DNA from: Candidatus Nitrospira kreftii
GTDB lineage: Bacteria; Nitrospirota; Nitrospiria; Nitrospirales; Nitrospiraceae
Length of the DNA stretch: 64,000 nt
Assembly (NCBI GenBank): GCA_014058405.1
Contig: CP047423.1
Span: 4,061,729-4,125,728 of the forward strand
Direction of reading: 5' to 3'
The notes under the pieces were generated by a model. The model ran no database searches. It had not been told where the DNA came from and was given only the letters and a program-made list of their open reading frames with translations. Of this stretch, positions 9,505 through 19,176 are shown piece by piece (position 1 is the stretch's first letter; the number at the start of each line of letters is the position of its first letter). The translations under genes were made by a program, and so were the position numbers.

Positions 9505-9925
9505 AACGGTGGAGAACGTCCGCGGAGCTACTCCCTTAGTGAGGCAGCAAAAATAGGCAATGTCGTATAGCTTTGTACCGTTGCACCCATGTAAGTGTCA
9601 ACCCATACGACCGAGGGAACTTCATCCCACTGTTGCTCAATGTCACACCTCTAAAGATGAGCCCATGACCAACAGAACTGCATGACCTTTTCGCCTGTAG
9701 ATAGCAATTTACGTTGTCGAGTATCGGGTATATGGTGCGCATGGTCTGTCCGGGTTTTCTTTCGATTATTTTAGTCCGATGGCAAAATGTCTTCGTGCAC
9801 CATTGTTCTACGACCAACGGTCGGTCGCCCAATCTCCAGATGTGCTATCTACTGCTGTATGACCTCTTCGTCTTGCTGGTCATGCACACGCATGCTAAGA
9901 TGCTCGTCTTTGTACTTCTCGACGC
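9505..9925. other. Gene-free interval between divergent tRNA genes
   Basis: About 420 bases between tRNA-Leu(UAG) on the minus strand and tRNA-Ser(GGA) on the plus strand. Open frames here have no recognisable protein character and no convincing ribosome sites. It must hold the promoters of the two tRNA genes. I see no other element. Confidence 0.4.
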
Positions 9926-10015
<90 letters not shown>

Positions 10016-10122
10016 TACTACACTTGGCATGTACCGCCCGCATCTTCTTTCCGTATCGTATTCGTGCGAGCGAACAGAGATCTCGAGTGTGGACTGAACT
10101 GGAGAGCCTCGTTTGAGAAATA

Positions 10123-10223
10123 GGGGCTGGGCCCTGTGCAATGGAACCCTGTGAACCCCGCCAGGTCCGGAAGGAAGCAACGGTAAACAGTCAGTTCTGT
10201 GTGCCGCAGGATCACCTGGCCCC
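10123..10223 (+). ncRNA. ffs: Signal recognition particle RNA, small bacterial (4.5S) type
   Basis: The conserved SRP domain IV core is plain: CCAGGTCCGGAAGGAAGCA and the opposing CAGG-side internal loop, closed by an outer stem GGGGC (10123-10127) with GCCCC (10219-10223). The roughly 100-base size fits the hairpin-only 4.5S form without an Alu domain. It binds Ffh and targets nascent membrane proteins. It lies just upstream of dnaX, an order seen in many bacteria. Ends are estimated from the outer stem. Confidence 0.93.
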
Positions 10224-10310
10224 ACTTGCACAATGACGTATCTCGCGAGCGATTAGTAAAGCGTCCGCAGCAAAAACGCGATCCGATTCACAAGGGACGA
10301 ACGACGCCCC

Positions 10311-12089
10311 ATGGATTACCAAGTCTCTGCTCGGAAATATCGCCCCGGCACATTTGATGGTGTGATCGGTCAGCCGCATGTCATCCAAACGCTGATGAAC
10401 GCGGTCTCGACGAAGCGAATCGCGCATGCGTATCTATTTTCAGGCACACGAGGCGTGGGAAAGACGACCGTCGCGCGAATCCTCGCGAAGGCACTCAACT
10501 GTGAACGAGGGCCAACGAGTCGCCCTTGCGACAGGTGCGAGAATTGCCGCGAGATCGCTCAAGGAAGCTCGGTCGACGTCATTGAAATTGACGGCGCATC
10601 CAATACCAGCGTGGACGATGTCCGGGAGATTCGCGAGAACGTCAAGTTCACACCGTTTCGTGGTCAGTTTCGTGTCTATATCATCGACGAAGTTCACATG
10701 CTCTCCAACTCGGCGTTTAATGCCCTCTTAAAGACGCTTGAAGAACCACCGGCGCATGTCGTCTTCGTTTTTGCGACCACGGAAATTCACAAGATCCCCG
10801 CGACGATTCTTTCGCGATGCCAGCATTATAATTTTCGGCGCATCGCCAGGACCGAAATCATTGAGCGGCTTCGGCATGTGGCTGCTCAAGATCAGTTGAC
10901 ACTCGAGGACCGAAGCTTCGTCGCGCTGGCCAGGGCCAGCGAAGGAAGCATGCGTGATGCCCTGAGCTTGCTCGACCAGGCAATTGCCTATGGCGGTAAG
11001 GCCATCCGCCACACGGACCTGGAAGTACTTTTGGGAGCCGTACCTCAAGAGCTGGTGCAGAACCTCATTAGAGCTGTTTTGACCCAAGATAGCCCAGCCG
11101 CTCTGGCCAGCCTGGCCCATTTGCTTGATCAAGGACATGATTTGCGAGCATTTTGCGCGGAAGTGGTGGAACGGCTTCGCAATTTGCTTGTAGCAGCAGT
11201 CGTCTCTGGCACAACCGAGTTGCGCAGTCTAATTGAAACTGCGGAAGAGGACCTGAACCAGCTTTCAAGAGAAGCCAAAACGTTGACCCCTGAACAAATA
11301 CAGGACCTATTGGCAATCTTCATTCAGGCAGAAGATTCACTCCGGTTCAGCTCCCACCCTCGTTTTGTAGTAGAAACCGCGGCCATCCGAGCCACACGAT
11401 TGATATGCCAACGAGACAGTCACACAGCCCAGCCTGTACAAGACGCACCGTCTCCTTCCAACCAAAAGAATGTCATTGACTCAGAAGCGCGTAAGACAAT
11501 TCCACCAGCTGTGGCTCCCCGTACTCGACAGGATGCGCCTGTCGCTACAAAGCCAGCCTCTCAACCTAATTCCACATCCAGGCCGGCTCTTCCAGAGCCT
11601 GTCCCTACACCTGAAACCGATGCGGCGACAGCGACCTCAGCGACCATGCCAACTTCCCCTGTTGACCCACACCCGACCTTGCATTGGGAATCGGTCCAAG
11701 AGGAGATCAATGCTTCGTTTCCCAACATGGCACCATTCCTCGAGGCTGGTCGGTTTGTTGGAATGGATGGAGGCTTCGTCACAATCGGCTTCCCCAAGCA
11801 AGCGACCCTGGCCAGAGCCAGATTGGAGAAGGAAGAAAATATTCTGGTACTCGCACGGCTATGTGAACAGCAAATGGGACATCCAGTCCGTGTTCGCATC
11901 ATCGAGCTGAACGAGGCTCATCCCCCAGGGCCGACCATGGCCCAAATTCGAGCCACCAAGGAACAAGAGCAGCGAATGGTGTTGTTCGAACGTGCAAAAT
12001 CGAATCCAACGGTGAAGCAGGCACTCGAGATCTTCGGCGTTGAGTTGGCCGATGTTCGTACCATAGCCCAACAGGAGGCAAGCGAATGA
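10311..12089 (+). CDS. dnaX: DNA polymerase III subunits gamma/tau
   Basis: A 592-residue clamp-loader ATPase. It shows Walker A (GTRGVGKTT), a four-cysteine zinc module (CERGP..CDRCENC), Walker B (YIIDEVHMLS) and sensor 1/SRC box (ATILSRCQHY). After about residue 370 a Pro/Thr/Ala-rich linker leads to a C-terminal tau-like domain (LHWESVQEEINASFP...). It loads the beta clamp and couples polymerases at the fork. I see no A-rich slippery site like the E. coli gamma/tau frameshift. The stop overlaps ybaB by ATGA. Confidence 0.96.
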   Translation: MDYQVSARKYRPGTFDGVIGQPHVIQTLMNAVSTKRIAHAYLFSGTRGVGKTTVARILAKALNCERGPTSRPCDRCENCREIAQGSSVDVIEIDGASNTSVDDVREIRENVKFTPFRGQFRVYIIDEVHMLSNSAFNALLKTLEEPPAHVVFVFATTEIHKIPATILSRCQHYNFRRIARTEIIERLRHVAAQDQLTLEDRSFVALARASEGSMRDALSLLDQAIAYGGKAIRHTDLEVLLGAVPQELVQNLIRAVLTQDSPAALASLAHLLDQGHDLRAFCAEVVERLRNLLVAAVVSGTTELRSLIETAEEDLNQLSREAKTLTPEQIQDLLAIFIQAEDSLRFSSHPRFVVETAAIRATRLICQRDSHTAQPVQDAPSPSNQKNVIDSEARKTIPPAVAPRTRQDAPVATKPASQPNSTSRPALPEPVPTPETDAATATSATMPTSPVDPHPTLHWESVQEEINASFPNMAPFLEAGRFVGMDGGFVTIGFPKQATLARARLEKEENILVLARLCEQQMGHPVRVRIIELNEAHPPGPTMAQIRATKEQEQRMVLFERAKSNPTVKQALEIFGVELADVRTIAQQEASE

Positions 12090-12409
12090 AAAATCCTTTC
12101 GGCAACATGAACAACATCCTCAAGCAAGCCCAAGCCATGCAGGAGCAGATGGCCAAGATTCAGGAGCAAGCGGCATCAAAAACCGCCACCGGCACAGCAG
12201 GCGGCGGGATCGTCACGGTCACCGCGAACGGAGCCATGCAGATAGTGGGAGTGGCGATCGATCCCGAAATTGTGAAGAGCGATGATGTCGATATGCTCCA
12301 AGATCTGGTGGTGGCCGCGACGAACGAAGCGCTCCGTAAAGCCAAGGAATTGATGGAAGGTGAGATGAAAGCGCTGACCGGCGGGATGAAAATCCCGGGC
12401 TTGTTCTAG
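12086..12409 (+). CDS. ybaB: YbaB/EbfC family nucleoid-associated DNA-binding protein
   Basis: A 107-residue protein with the family pattern: an N-terminal helix rich in Met/Gln (NNILKQAQAMQEQMAKIQEQ), a beta segment with VTVTANGAMQIVGVAIDPE, and a C-terminal helix ending ALTGGMKIPGLF. The dimer binds DNA as tweezers and is almost always found between dnaX and recR, as here (overlaps dnaX by 4 bases, 2 bases before recR). Confidence 0.95.
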   Translation: MKNPFGNMNNILKQAQAMQEQMAKIQEQAASKTATGTAGGGIVTVTANGAMQIVGVAIDPEIVKSDDVDMLQDLVVAATNEALRKAKELMEGEMKALTGGMKIPGLF

Positions 12410-12411
12410 TA

Positions 12412-13014
12412 ATGGCGGTCGATCAACAAGGTTTGTTGGCAAGACTGATCAAGGAATTGGTCCGTCTCCCTGGAATTGGCCACAAAAGTGCACAGCGCTT
12501 GGCCTTTCACCTTATGAAAGCTGAGCGGGATGATGCCTTGCGATTAGCAGATGCCATCCGTGCCGTAAAGGACGGGTTGGCGTTTTGCCAACAATGTCGG
12601 AACATCGCCGAAGGGGACTTATGCGAGTTTTGTCTGGACCCCAAACGCGATCAGACGAAGATTCTCGTCGTGGAGGAACCGAGCACCCTCTATGCCGTGG
12701 AACGGGCAGGTGCCTATCATGGTCTCTATCACGTCCTGTTGGGAGCGCTGTCCCCACTCGACGGCGTCGGTCCTGGAGACATCAAGGCGGATGAGCTGAT
12801 CGACCGCGTGAAACTCGGTGGAGTTGAAGAAGTGATCCTTGCGACGAACCCCACCATAGAAGGAGAAGCCACCGCGATTTACCTCACACGATTGCTCAAG
12901 CCCTTCGGCGTCCGCGTTTCGCGCATCGCCTATGGTATTCCAGTGGGCATGGACATTGAGTATGCAGACGAAGTAACGTTGTTGAAATCGATTGAGGGTC
13001 GCCGGGATTTATAG
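12412..13014 (+). CDS. recR: Recombination mediator protein RecR
   Basis: A 200-residue protein. It carries a helix-hairpin-helix (LVRLPGIGHKSAQRLAFHL), a four-cysteine zinc finger (CQQCRNIAEGDLCEFC), a Toprim domain (KILVVEEPSTLYAVER, then ATNPTIEGEATA) and the C-terminal Walker-like end (SRIAYGIPVGMDIEYADE). RecR forms a DNA clamp with RecO and RecF to load RecA at gaps. It is last in the dnaX-ybaB-recR operon. Confidence 0.96.
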   Translation: MAVDQQGLLARLIKELVRLPGIGHKSAQRLAFHLMKAERDDALRLADAIRAVKDGLAFCQQCRNIAEGDLCEFCLDPKRDQTKILVVEEPSTLYAVERAGAYHGLYHVLLGALSPLDGVGPGDIKADELIDRVKLGGVEEVILATNPTIEGEATAIYLTRLLKPFGVRVSRIAYGIPVGMDIEYADEVTLLKSIEGRRDL

Positions 13015-13098
13015 CCTCTGGTTGGGAATCCAGCACTCATTGACCCCCCTCAACTAGGTTGGTATAGTCGCCTCATTCCCTCGGACGTATAGTTGGCT

Positions 13099-13548
13099 AT
13101 GAAAACACGTCCCCCCCAAAAACGACCTCCTTCGACGAAACCTCTTAGCTCAGTACCTGCCAAAGCTTCAGCGGCTTCTCGAAGGAGAAATTCTAAGAAT
13201 GGAAAGTATCCGGATATTCGCCGTGATCTCGAACGCCAGCGGGAAGCAATTCTCAATGAGACAGGGGAAATCTTGACACATCGCGGTGATATTGAGGCAT
13301 TTCCCGACGTCAGCGATCAAGCGTCCGTCGAGGTCGATCAGAACTTTTCGATGCGCATTCGCGACCGCGAGCGGAAGTTGCTCAAGAAGATTGACGAAGC
13401 GCTTGAGCGGATGGATGCGGCCACATACGGAATATGCGAACGGTGTGGTGGAGACATTCCATACAAGCGGCTCAAAGCCCGCCCCGTAACTACCCTCTGC
13501 ATCGAGTGCAAGACGCTCCAAGAACAGGAAGAACAAGCTCGAGGCTGA
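13099..13548 (+). CDS. DksA/TraR-family zinc-finger protein
   Basis: A 149-residue protein. A basic, Pro/Lys-rich N-terminus of about 35 residues precedes a coiled coil (YPDIRRDLERQREAILNE) with a DVSDQASVEVDQ turn, then the C4 zinc finger (YGICERCGGDIPYKRLKARP, CIEC). Family members bind the RNA polymerase secondary channel and adjust initiation during stringent response. The acidic coiled-coil tip (FPDVSDQASVEVD) resembles TraR/YocK-type members more than E. coli DksA. The ATG at 13099 is preferred to TTG at 13093; no strong ribosome site is seen. Confidence 0.85.
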   Translation: MKTRPPQKRPPSTKPLSSVPAKASAASRRRNSKNGKYPDIRRDLERQREAILNETGEILTHRGDIEAFPDVSDQASVEVDQNFSMRIRDRERKLLKKIDEALERMDAATYGICERCGGDIPYKRLKARPVTTLCIECKTLQEQEEQARG

Positions 13549-13567
13549 GTTCTTTCTTCCCATTGGA

Positions 13568-14313
13568 TCAGAAATGCAGCGCTACTCCTCCGACCAGATG
13601 GATGGTCGAAATGCTATAGCGTTCCCAATAGGAGTCCGTTTCATATTTGAATATGTGCCAGCCTTGCGTCCACTTCGTTTCGCCTAAGAAAGCTAGATAC
13701 TTAATCACAAAGAACTTGATGCCTGCCAATGCCCGAATGGAAGGGGAATAGCTGGTCTCTTCATAGCCCTGTAGAGATAAGCGAGCCCGTTGGGCACCTC
13801 CTCCGATACCGACATAGGGATGCCACCGACCCTACGGCATATCGTCTGTGGCCCAGATCGGATACCGAACAGTAGATTGAAGGCTATATTGTCTACCGCA
13901 AATTCACGACGAGAGATTGGCCCTATAAGTCCAAGCGGCGTACCACTGGTTAGAAAGGTCCCAAATCCCGGTATGACCTGGCCACCCGGCACGTCTGCAG
14001 TAAACCTGGTCCAATCGATTTCTAATCCAATTTGCGGTTGCCAGCGGTATTTTCTCGGCAAATGCCAAGCGGAGAGTTTAGCGCCTAATGTTCCAGCATC
14101 TTCAAAACGAAGATTGGTTCCTTTACCATCAACCGGCTCTACGAACCCCGTAGACACGTTTATTAATTGATTGGCTTGAAATGTTGTATCGCCATGAAAC
14201 GCCCATCCGCCATATCCACCGATCGACAATTCCCAGCTCCGCTCCGCGGCAGCCGGTACTGTCGAAATCAACATGCACGAGACGGCAAGACTCTGCGGTA
14301 CTGCTTGACCCAT
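13568..14313 (-). pseudogene. Outer-membrane beta-barrel protein, interrupted by a frameshift
   Basis: The start is ATG at 14313 behind GAGGAGG. A signal peptide (AVPQSLAVSCMLISTVPAAA) precedes a barrel (ELSIGGYGGWAFHGDT, PQIGLEIDWTRF, DNIAFNLLFG). Near 13840 the frame changes. The first frame runs on with non-barrel sequence to 13705. The next frame, entered right after a TAG at about 13838-13842, gives RWHPYVGIGGGAQRARLSL, FFVIKYLAFLGETKW and a proper barrel end VGGVALHF followed by stop at 13568. One inserted or lost base near 13840 restores a full-length OmpW/OMP_b-brl-like porin. It is either a real mutation or a sequencing error. Confidence 0.75.
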
Positions 14314-14433
14314 GACGATCCTCCTCAGTGACAAGCAAGACTAGCGTCACTCTATCGGACGGATGCGAAACGTCCAGAAATTATTCGTTTTCTGTGGAAT
14401 GGAGACTACGGCATATTTTGGAGGGACTCGAGC

Positions 14434-15579
14434 CTATTTTTTTAACGCCTTGATGCGTTCCTTCACGTGCGCAATCCGGGCAGCTTCTTCAGGGATGCCG
14501 TCTACGATAGCCAAGTAGGTTTCGTATTCCGAGAGTGCACGTGTAGGATTCGTCGATTCAGTCGATTCAGCAAGGTTATAACGGGCAAGCGCATAGTTAG
14601 GTCGTAGGACGATGGCCTTCTCAAACAGTCTTAAGCCTTCGGCTTTATCTCCAAGTTGCATCTCGATCGTACCAAGGTTATTTAATACTTCTGGAATATT
14701 GGGTCTGAGTGCAAGTGACCGCAGTAACTCGGCTCTCGCTTTCTCAGGTTTTCCCTTCGCCTGCCACGCGACGCCAAGTTTATGATGGGCTTCCGCAAGC
14801 CACACTGTATTCGTAAATCCGCTGGCAATAGATTTTTGATACGCATCCGCGGCAATGTCATAGTTCTTCTCACCGCAATACGCGAGTTGAGCGGCCTGGC
14901 CACGCGCAAATTGCTGCAATGATGAGTACGGTTCCTTGTCTTCGATCCCCTGACTTTCAATATTCTGGCCACCTTTGCCTCCCAACGAATTGCGAAGCCG
15001 ATCGAGAAACTCACGCCGGTACGGGGAAAAAAGCCGTACGTACGGGTCGATGGTAAAGGACGCTTGGAGCAGGATTGGACGTTCCCGAAGATTGGTAACC
15101 AGATACTGAGTCGTGCTTTTTTCATCGCCAGTTTCCAGCAGCGCACTACTCTCCATGTTCGTTCCTGTTTCCAATTGAGCCACATTTAAATAGAACTCGA
15201 GGGACGGTTTCAGCTGAAAGAGCGTGTTCCGGAGCACCGAATACGGGTGGAGATCCAGCCCTCTGGGAAACGTGAAGAGCGCTCCGACCAATACTCCGTC
15301 TTCATCAAAGAAATATGATTCCTCGCCGTGTGACGCACTACGCTCGGTCGGAATCGTCAGCTCCTGGCCACTTCCCCAATCGCTCGCTGTATGCGTCGAG
15401 GAAGGATGCTTATTCAGGAAGCTCGCCTTGCTCTCACAGAGTGCTGTCGAAGCCAGCAAAATAAGATCGGTTTCTGAGGGAGGGAGACGGGGCCTGACCG
15501 GGGCATCTGTACCACAGCCTACGGCCAAGCTTAGCGCAAGCATCAAACCGGATGATATCAGGGTCCTCGAGATGTTCAT
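14434..15579 (-). CDS. TPR-repeat lipoprotein
   Basis: A 381-residue predicted lipoprotein. The signal MNISRTLISSGLMLALSLAVGC ends in a lipobox AVGC. A 190-residue N-terminal domain of unknown type follows (SYFFDEDGVLVGALFTFPRG), then TPR repeats from about residue 225 to the end (AADAYQKSIASGF, AHHKLGVAWQAKGKPEKARA, VLNNLGTIEMQLGDKAEGLR, ALARYNLAESTES). GAGG lies 8 bases before the ATG at 15579. TPR arrays mediate protein-protein contacts; the partner is unknown. Confidence 0.75.
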   Translation of the reverse strand: MNISRTLISSGLMLALSLAVGCGTDAPVRPRLPPSETDLILLASTALCESKASFLNKHPSSTHTASDWGSGQELTIPTERSASHGEESYFFDEDGVLVGALFTFPRGLDLHPYSVLRNTLFQLKPSLEFYLNVAQLETGTNMESSALLETGDEKSTTQYLVTNLRERPILLQASFTIDPYVRLFSPYRREFLDRLRNSLGGKGGQNIESQGIEDKEPYSSLQQFARGQAAQLAYCGEKNYDIAADAYQKSIASGFTNTVWLAEAHHKLGVAWQAKGKPEKARAELLRSLALRPNIPEVLNNLGTIEMQLGDKAEGLRLFEKAIVLRPNYALARYNLAESTESTNPTRALSEYETYLAIVDGIPEEAARIAHVKERIKALKK

Positions 15580-15641
15580 GCACAACGCCTCTGAGAGGAA
15601 CCATACACGATTTGAGGGGGACTTCGCGAAGAGGAAAATGA

Positions 15642-15672
15642 AAGGCCCGCTCTTTTGTAAAGAGCGGGCCTT
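15642..15672 (-). terminator. Rho-independent terminator of the small lipoprotein gene
   Basis: A perfect 13-bp stem (15642-15654 with 15660-15672) around a 5-base loop. Read on the minus strand, it is followed by TTTCATTTTCC. It lies 22 bases past the stop of the gene at 15695-16036. Confidence 0.85.
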
Positions 15673-15694
15673 CTCTTACAGCAGCTTATCTTAA

Positions 15695-16036
15695 CTACTG
15701 GCGTTGTGCGTCCAACATACTATCTTCAGCGGTGTATCCGTGAAGATAGGGAGAGTTGCCACCAAGCGTATACATCGGACGATTAATCCCGTAATCAAAC
15801 GCATGGCCAATCGGGTGCAGAATAAACCCAACCCACCGAAGCGGATGATCACTGATGGCCGATCCGGCGGCTGGGGATGAATAGACCAAGGCGGTGCTGT
15901 CCAAGATATTATAAATACTCGTGGGAGGCATGTATCCCTTGTCCTCTGCGCCCACACCTGGTTGATGCGTCGTACTACAGCCGGTTGCGACCAGAGCCAA
16001 AATCATCATCCCGACAACCGTCAACGTGGCTTTCAT
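15695..16036 (-). CDS. Small lipoprotein of unknown function
   Basis: A 113-residue protein. The signal MKATLTVVGMMILALVATGC has the lipobox VATGC; the mature part is polar with several aromatic residues (LRWVGFILHPIGHAFDYGIN, PMYTLGGNSPYLHGYTAED). GCGAGG lies about 8 bases before the ATG. It is monocistronic, with its own terminator at 15642-15672. No domain recognised. Confidence 0.75.
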   Translation of the reverse strand: MKATLTVVGMMILALVATGCSTTHQPGVGAEDKGYMPPTSIYNILDSTALVYSSPAAGSAISDHPLRWVGFILHPIGHAFDYGINRPMYTLGGNSPYLHGYTAEDSMLDAQRQ

Positions 16037-16209
16037 AATGTAACCTCGCTTGGTTCGAGCCTCATCATGGAATTCTCAAAATCGGACATGTCTAAAGACA
16101 ATTAGAAGTGTAGCCGACGTCTCCATTTCTGTCCAGAATTTGGAGCTCCGGACTGCCTGAACAACGTCAGCATTTCTATAGACTTAGAGGGGAAGTGCGG
16201 TGTATGCAA

Positions 16210-16255
16210 ATGGTGGGCGATACAGGTATCGAACCTGTGGCCTCTTCCGTGTGAA
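16210..16255. repeat. attL: 46-bp copy of the 3' end of tRNA-Val
   Basis: Identical over 46 bases to 23973-24018. It contains only the CCA end, acceptor 3' strand, T arm and part of the anticodon arm of tRNA-Val, then diverges (ATGTAAAAAG versus GGAAGCGCTC). It is the distal attachment scar of the island. Confidence 0.92.
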
Positions 16256-16718
16256 TGTAAAAAGATAGGTTTTCGAATTGGCTCGCTGTTGCAACGGTTT
16301 CCCCACTTATCTGAGCAATTGCAAGGAGTTCGGAGTGTTCTACTTATTCTACTGAGTTCAGTGCTTCTGGTGCTTCCTGATCGGTTCTGGCACAAAAGCA
16401 GCCACAGTATAAGTACGTATATTTGCAGGCCCGTAGAAGGTTGCTGACTCGAGGTACAGAGAGTAACGCCGATTACTTCATTCCGACGGCGCTAACTAAA
16501 CGTGAATAGAACCCGTGTTTAATTTCGACTGCGACCCCATCACGCACTTTACCTGGAGACTCATCGTACCTGCTTTTGAGGTGCCCCTAAAACCCGTTCC
16601 AGCTCACCGCAATCCCTTTCTACCCTTGCCCTATTAACCAGCAACGCCTGCATCAGACGTTCGCTTATAACTTTATTAGTCCAGTTTGAAGGCAGGTATC
16701 TTCCTCAGCTCGGGGCCC
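16256..16718. other. Gene-free left end of the tRNA-Val island
   Basis: About 460 AT-richer bases between attL and the first cargo gene. No protein with recognisable character is seen in either direction. It presumably carries the promoter for the cargo operon and integrase arm sites. Confidence 0.4.
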
Positions 16719-18167
16719 ATGAAATCTGTGGACGGAGTTGACACTGACGGCTTCACGGATGATTTTTTATGGGAAGAAGGGTATTCTTCGGCGCACAATA
16801 GGCACCACGATGAACCTTTTCAAGGATTTCAAGTGACCTTCGAACGATTATCTATTTCCCTAGTTCGCCTCCGACTGAACAAAGAAAATGATCGGCACGG
16901 TCCCCTTCCATCAGAACCCGATTGCATCAGATGGATGCTAGAAAATCTAAACGACGAGATACTCAGTCTCGCCAAGAACATATCCGAACACAACCTCAGC
17001 CCTATTGATGGGGTATTGGTCTTGCCAAGCCCTGAGACGACTGGTGACTACATCGTTTGGGAAGGCAACCGTCGCGTCATCGCTCTTAAGCTTTTAGATG
17101 ACCCTAATCGTTGTCCAGATCCAATCTTGCGTCGAAAGTTTGCTGAAATTGCGCACAAAGCCAGAATCCCGCTCCCACAGGAAATTGAATGTACTGTTGC
17201 ACCATCAATGGAGGAAGCGGATCGACTGATCGAATTGAGACATCAAGGCCCTCAAGAAGGTATCGGCACGCTTCCTTGGGACGGGCAACAAAAGAGCCGG
17301 CACCTTCAACGACTTGGGAAGAAGGGCCGTTACGCTTTCTCTCACCAAGTAATTGATGCGTTTTCTGACAAGTTCGATCAGGAACTCCGAGGCAAAGTTG
17401 CCGGAACTGGGTTCGCCATATCGACACTAGACCGCTTACTCAAAAATCCTGAAGTCAGAGATTTTCTCGGTATCAGAAATGAAGACGGAATTCCTAGGCG
17501 CTTCCTTCATGAGAAAGAAATTGTGAAAGGGCTAACCAGAGTCTTGGAAGATATCGCAGATGGGATGCCTGTTAGGGACGTGTACACCACGAAGCAGCAA
17601 AGAAAATATATTCGCGGATTCCCTCCTGCCAATACTCCCGACCAAAGGCAGAATCTCCGAGATTCTGTTGCATTAACGCCCCCGATAAGTTCCCGATTGA
17701 ATCCATCGAACTCCCGCAGCAGGCCGATTTCCTACCAACGATCTCACTTGATTCCGATAAATGTGCGCTACTCGATTAGGGATAAACGCCTAAATGCCAT
17801 ATATCGTGAGCTTCGTGACATCAACCTTAAGGATCACCGAAATGCCGTTGCCGTACTATTTCGGGTGTTCGTAGAGCTCAGCATCGAGCTATACCTTGAT
17901 AAGCATGGGGTTACCTATCATGACGGCGACAGGCTGGCTAAAAAGGCAGAGGCTGCCATAAATCACATGAAGCAAAACGCTTGGGCGAATACGGACATCG
18001 TGAAAGGAATTCAGACTGGGATATCAAGCCAACACAATCCACTCTCCTTTAATACGTTCAATGCTTACGTTCACAACCGCCACTTTCACCCATCGCCCCA
18101 GGAGCTGGCAACATCCTGGGATAACGCTCAACCCTTCTTAGATGTCCTGTTCAACCATTTGCACTGA
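16719..18167 (+). CDS. ParB-like N-terminal-domain protein of a putative defence operon
   Basis: About 482 residues. Residues about 40-125 look like a ParB/Srx-type N-terminal domain: SISLVRLRLNKEND, then NISEHNLSPIDGVLVLP and the key strand-turn YIVWEGNRRVIALKLL (EGNRR at about 115-119), equivalent to the GxxR motif of ParB-like nucleases and CTPases. The middle is helical and charged. The C-terminal 130 residues (YSIRDKRLNAIYRELRDINL, AVAVLFRVFVELSIELYLD) form a helical domain that resembles the HEPN-like or ParB-effector tail. It is followed 42 bases later by the Dam-type methylase. Start could be TTG at 16686. Function unknown; DNA sensing is inferred. Confidence 0.65.
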   Translation: MKSVDGVDTDGFTDDFLWEEGYSSAHNRHHDEPFQGFQVTFERLSISLVRLRLNKENDRHGPLPSEPDCIRWMLENLNDEILSLAKNISEHNLSPIDGVLVLPSPETTGDYIVWEGNRRVIALKLLDDPNRCPDPILRRKFAEIAHKARIPLPQEIECTVAPSMEEADRLIELRHQGPQEGIGTLPWDGQQKSRHLQRLGKKGRYAFSHQVIDAFSDKFDQELRGKVAGTGFAISTLDRLLKNPEVRDFLGIRNEDGIPRRFLHEKEIVKGLTRVLEDIADGMPVRDVYTTKQQRKYIRGFPPANTPDQRQNLRDSVALTPPISSRLNPSNSRSRPISYQRSHLIPINVRYSIRDKRLNAIYRELRDINLKDHRNAVAVLFRVFVELSIELYLDKHGVTYHDGDRLAKKAEAAINHMKQNAWANTDIVKGIQTGISSQHNPLSFNTFNAYVHNRHFHPSPQELATSWDNAQPFLDVLFNHLH

Positions 18168-18209
18168 AAGAAGACGGGTTTCGAGAAACCAAATTAGCAG
18201 AGGGTCAGG

Positions 18210-19070
18210 ATGCGCTATTACTCACCACTACGGTATCCAGGAGGAAAAGGCAGACTTGCCCCATTCATTAGGCAAGTGTTCATCGACAATGCCATCTGTG
18301 AAGGCACCTACATTGAACCGTACGCTGGAGGGGCAGCTATCGCACTTGAATTAGTGATGACAGGGTACGCAAAAGAGGCGTGGATAAATGACATTGACCC
18401 AGCTATCTATGCATTCTGGCATTCTGCCTTAAATGAATCCTCCGACCTTATTAAGAAGGTTAAACACGTCCCCCTGACGATTTCCGAATGGCATCGACAA
18501 CGCAAGATCTATATAGGGCCAAAACCTCAGGACAGCCTCTCCTTGGGTTTTGCAACGTTATTCCTCAACCGAGTTAATCGGTCTGGCATACTTAACGCTG
18601 GTGTCATCGGCGGACTTTCTCAAACGGGCAACTGGCTAATCGACGCAAGATTCAATCGCGATGAATTAATTGACCGGCTTTATCGATTGGCTCAATACAG
18701 ACATCGCATTCACCTATTCAATCTCGATGCAGAGCAATTTCTGAAAGAGACTCCACTTCCCAAACGATCGCTTGTCTATATGGACCCCCCGTACTTCCAC
18801 AAAGCACAACGTCTGTACCGGAACCACTATGCAGAAGCAGACCATTCACGAATCGCCGAGTTAGCTCTACGGATGCGGAGTACTCACTGGATTGTGTCCT
18901 ATGATGACGCACCTGAAATCCTTAGACTCTACCCCAAGAAAAGATTTATCCGTTACGCACTAAACTACAGTGCACAAGACAAGCGCAGTGGGGCAGAGCT
19001 GATGTTTTTCAGCAACAGACTTAAGTATCCTGACACAAACAACCCTGCACTGTTTCAAAAGCGGGCATGA
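18210..19070 (+). CDS. D12-class N6-adenine DNA methyltransferase (Dam-like)
   Basis: A 286-residue enzyme. The SAM-binding region is split as in the D12 class: SPLRYPGGKGRLAPFI (residues 5-20), EPYAGGAAIALEL (36-48) and the catalytic DPPY at 192-195 (LVYMDPPYFHKA). It transfers a methyl group from SAM to N6 of adenine in a short DNA target; the recognition sequence is not predictable here. It is an orphan in the sense that no restriction endonuclease is recognisable. It lies between the ParB-like and GHKL-STAS genes on one strand, so it may mark self DNA for that system. Confidence 0.88.
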   Translation: MRYYSPLRYPGGKGRLAPFIRQVFIDNAICEGTYIEPYAGGAAIALELVMTGYAKEAWINDIDPAIYAFWHSALNESSDLIKKVKHVPLTISEWHRQRKIYIGPKPQDSLSLGFATLFLNRVNRSGILNAGVIGGLSQTGNWLIDARFNRDELIDRLYRLAQYRHRIHLFNLDAEQFLKETPLPKRSLVYMDPPYFHKAQRLYRNHYAEADHSRIAELALRMRSTHWIVSYDDAPEILRLYPKKRFIRYALNYSAQDKRSGAELMFFSNRLKYPDTNNPALFQKRA

Positions 19071-19176
19071 GGAGAGAAAGCCAGCTCGGTGTCTGTCGTC
19101 TTGCTGTACCGTGCTATTTGTTCTGACAGGCACCAAATCCCAACAGTTAACCTCGAAATTGTTTCATTCGACAGTC

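Noticed and set aside
9536..9832. 98-codon minus-strand frame between two tRNA genes
   Set aside because: No signal, domain or ribosome site; composition is not protein-like.
10311..12089. Programmed frameshift in dnaX to make gamma
   Set aside because: No A-rich slippery heptamer with a following hairpin was seen in the expected region.
18210..19070. Part of a restriction-modification system
   Set aside because: No neighbouring gene is recognisable as a restriction endonuclease; the methylase is treated as an orphan or as part of the trio.
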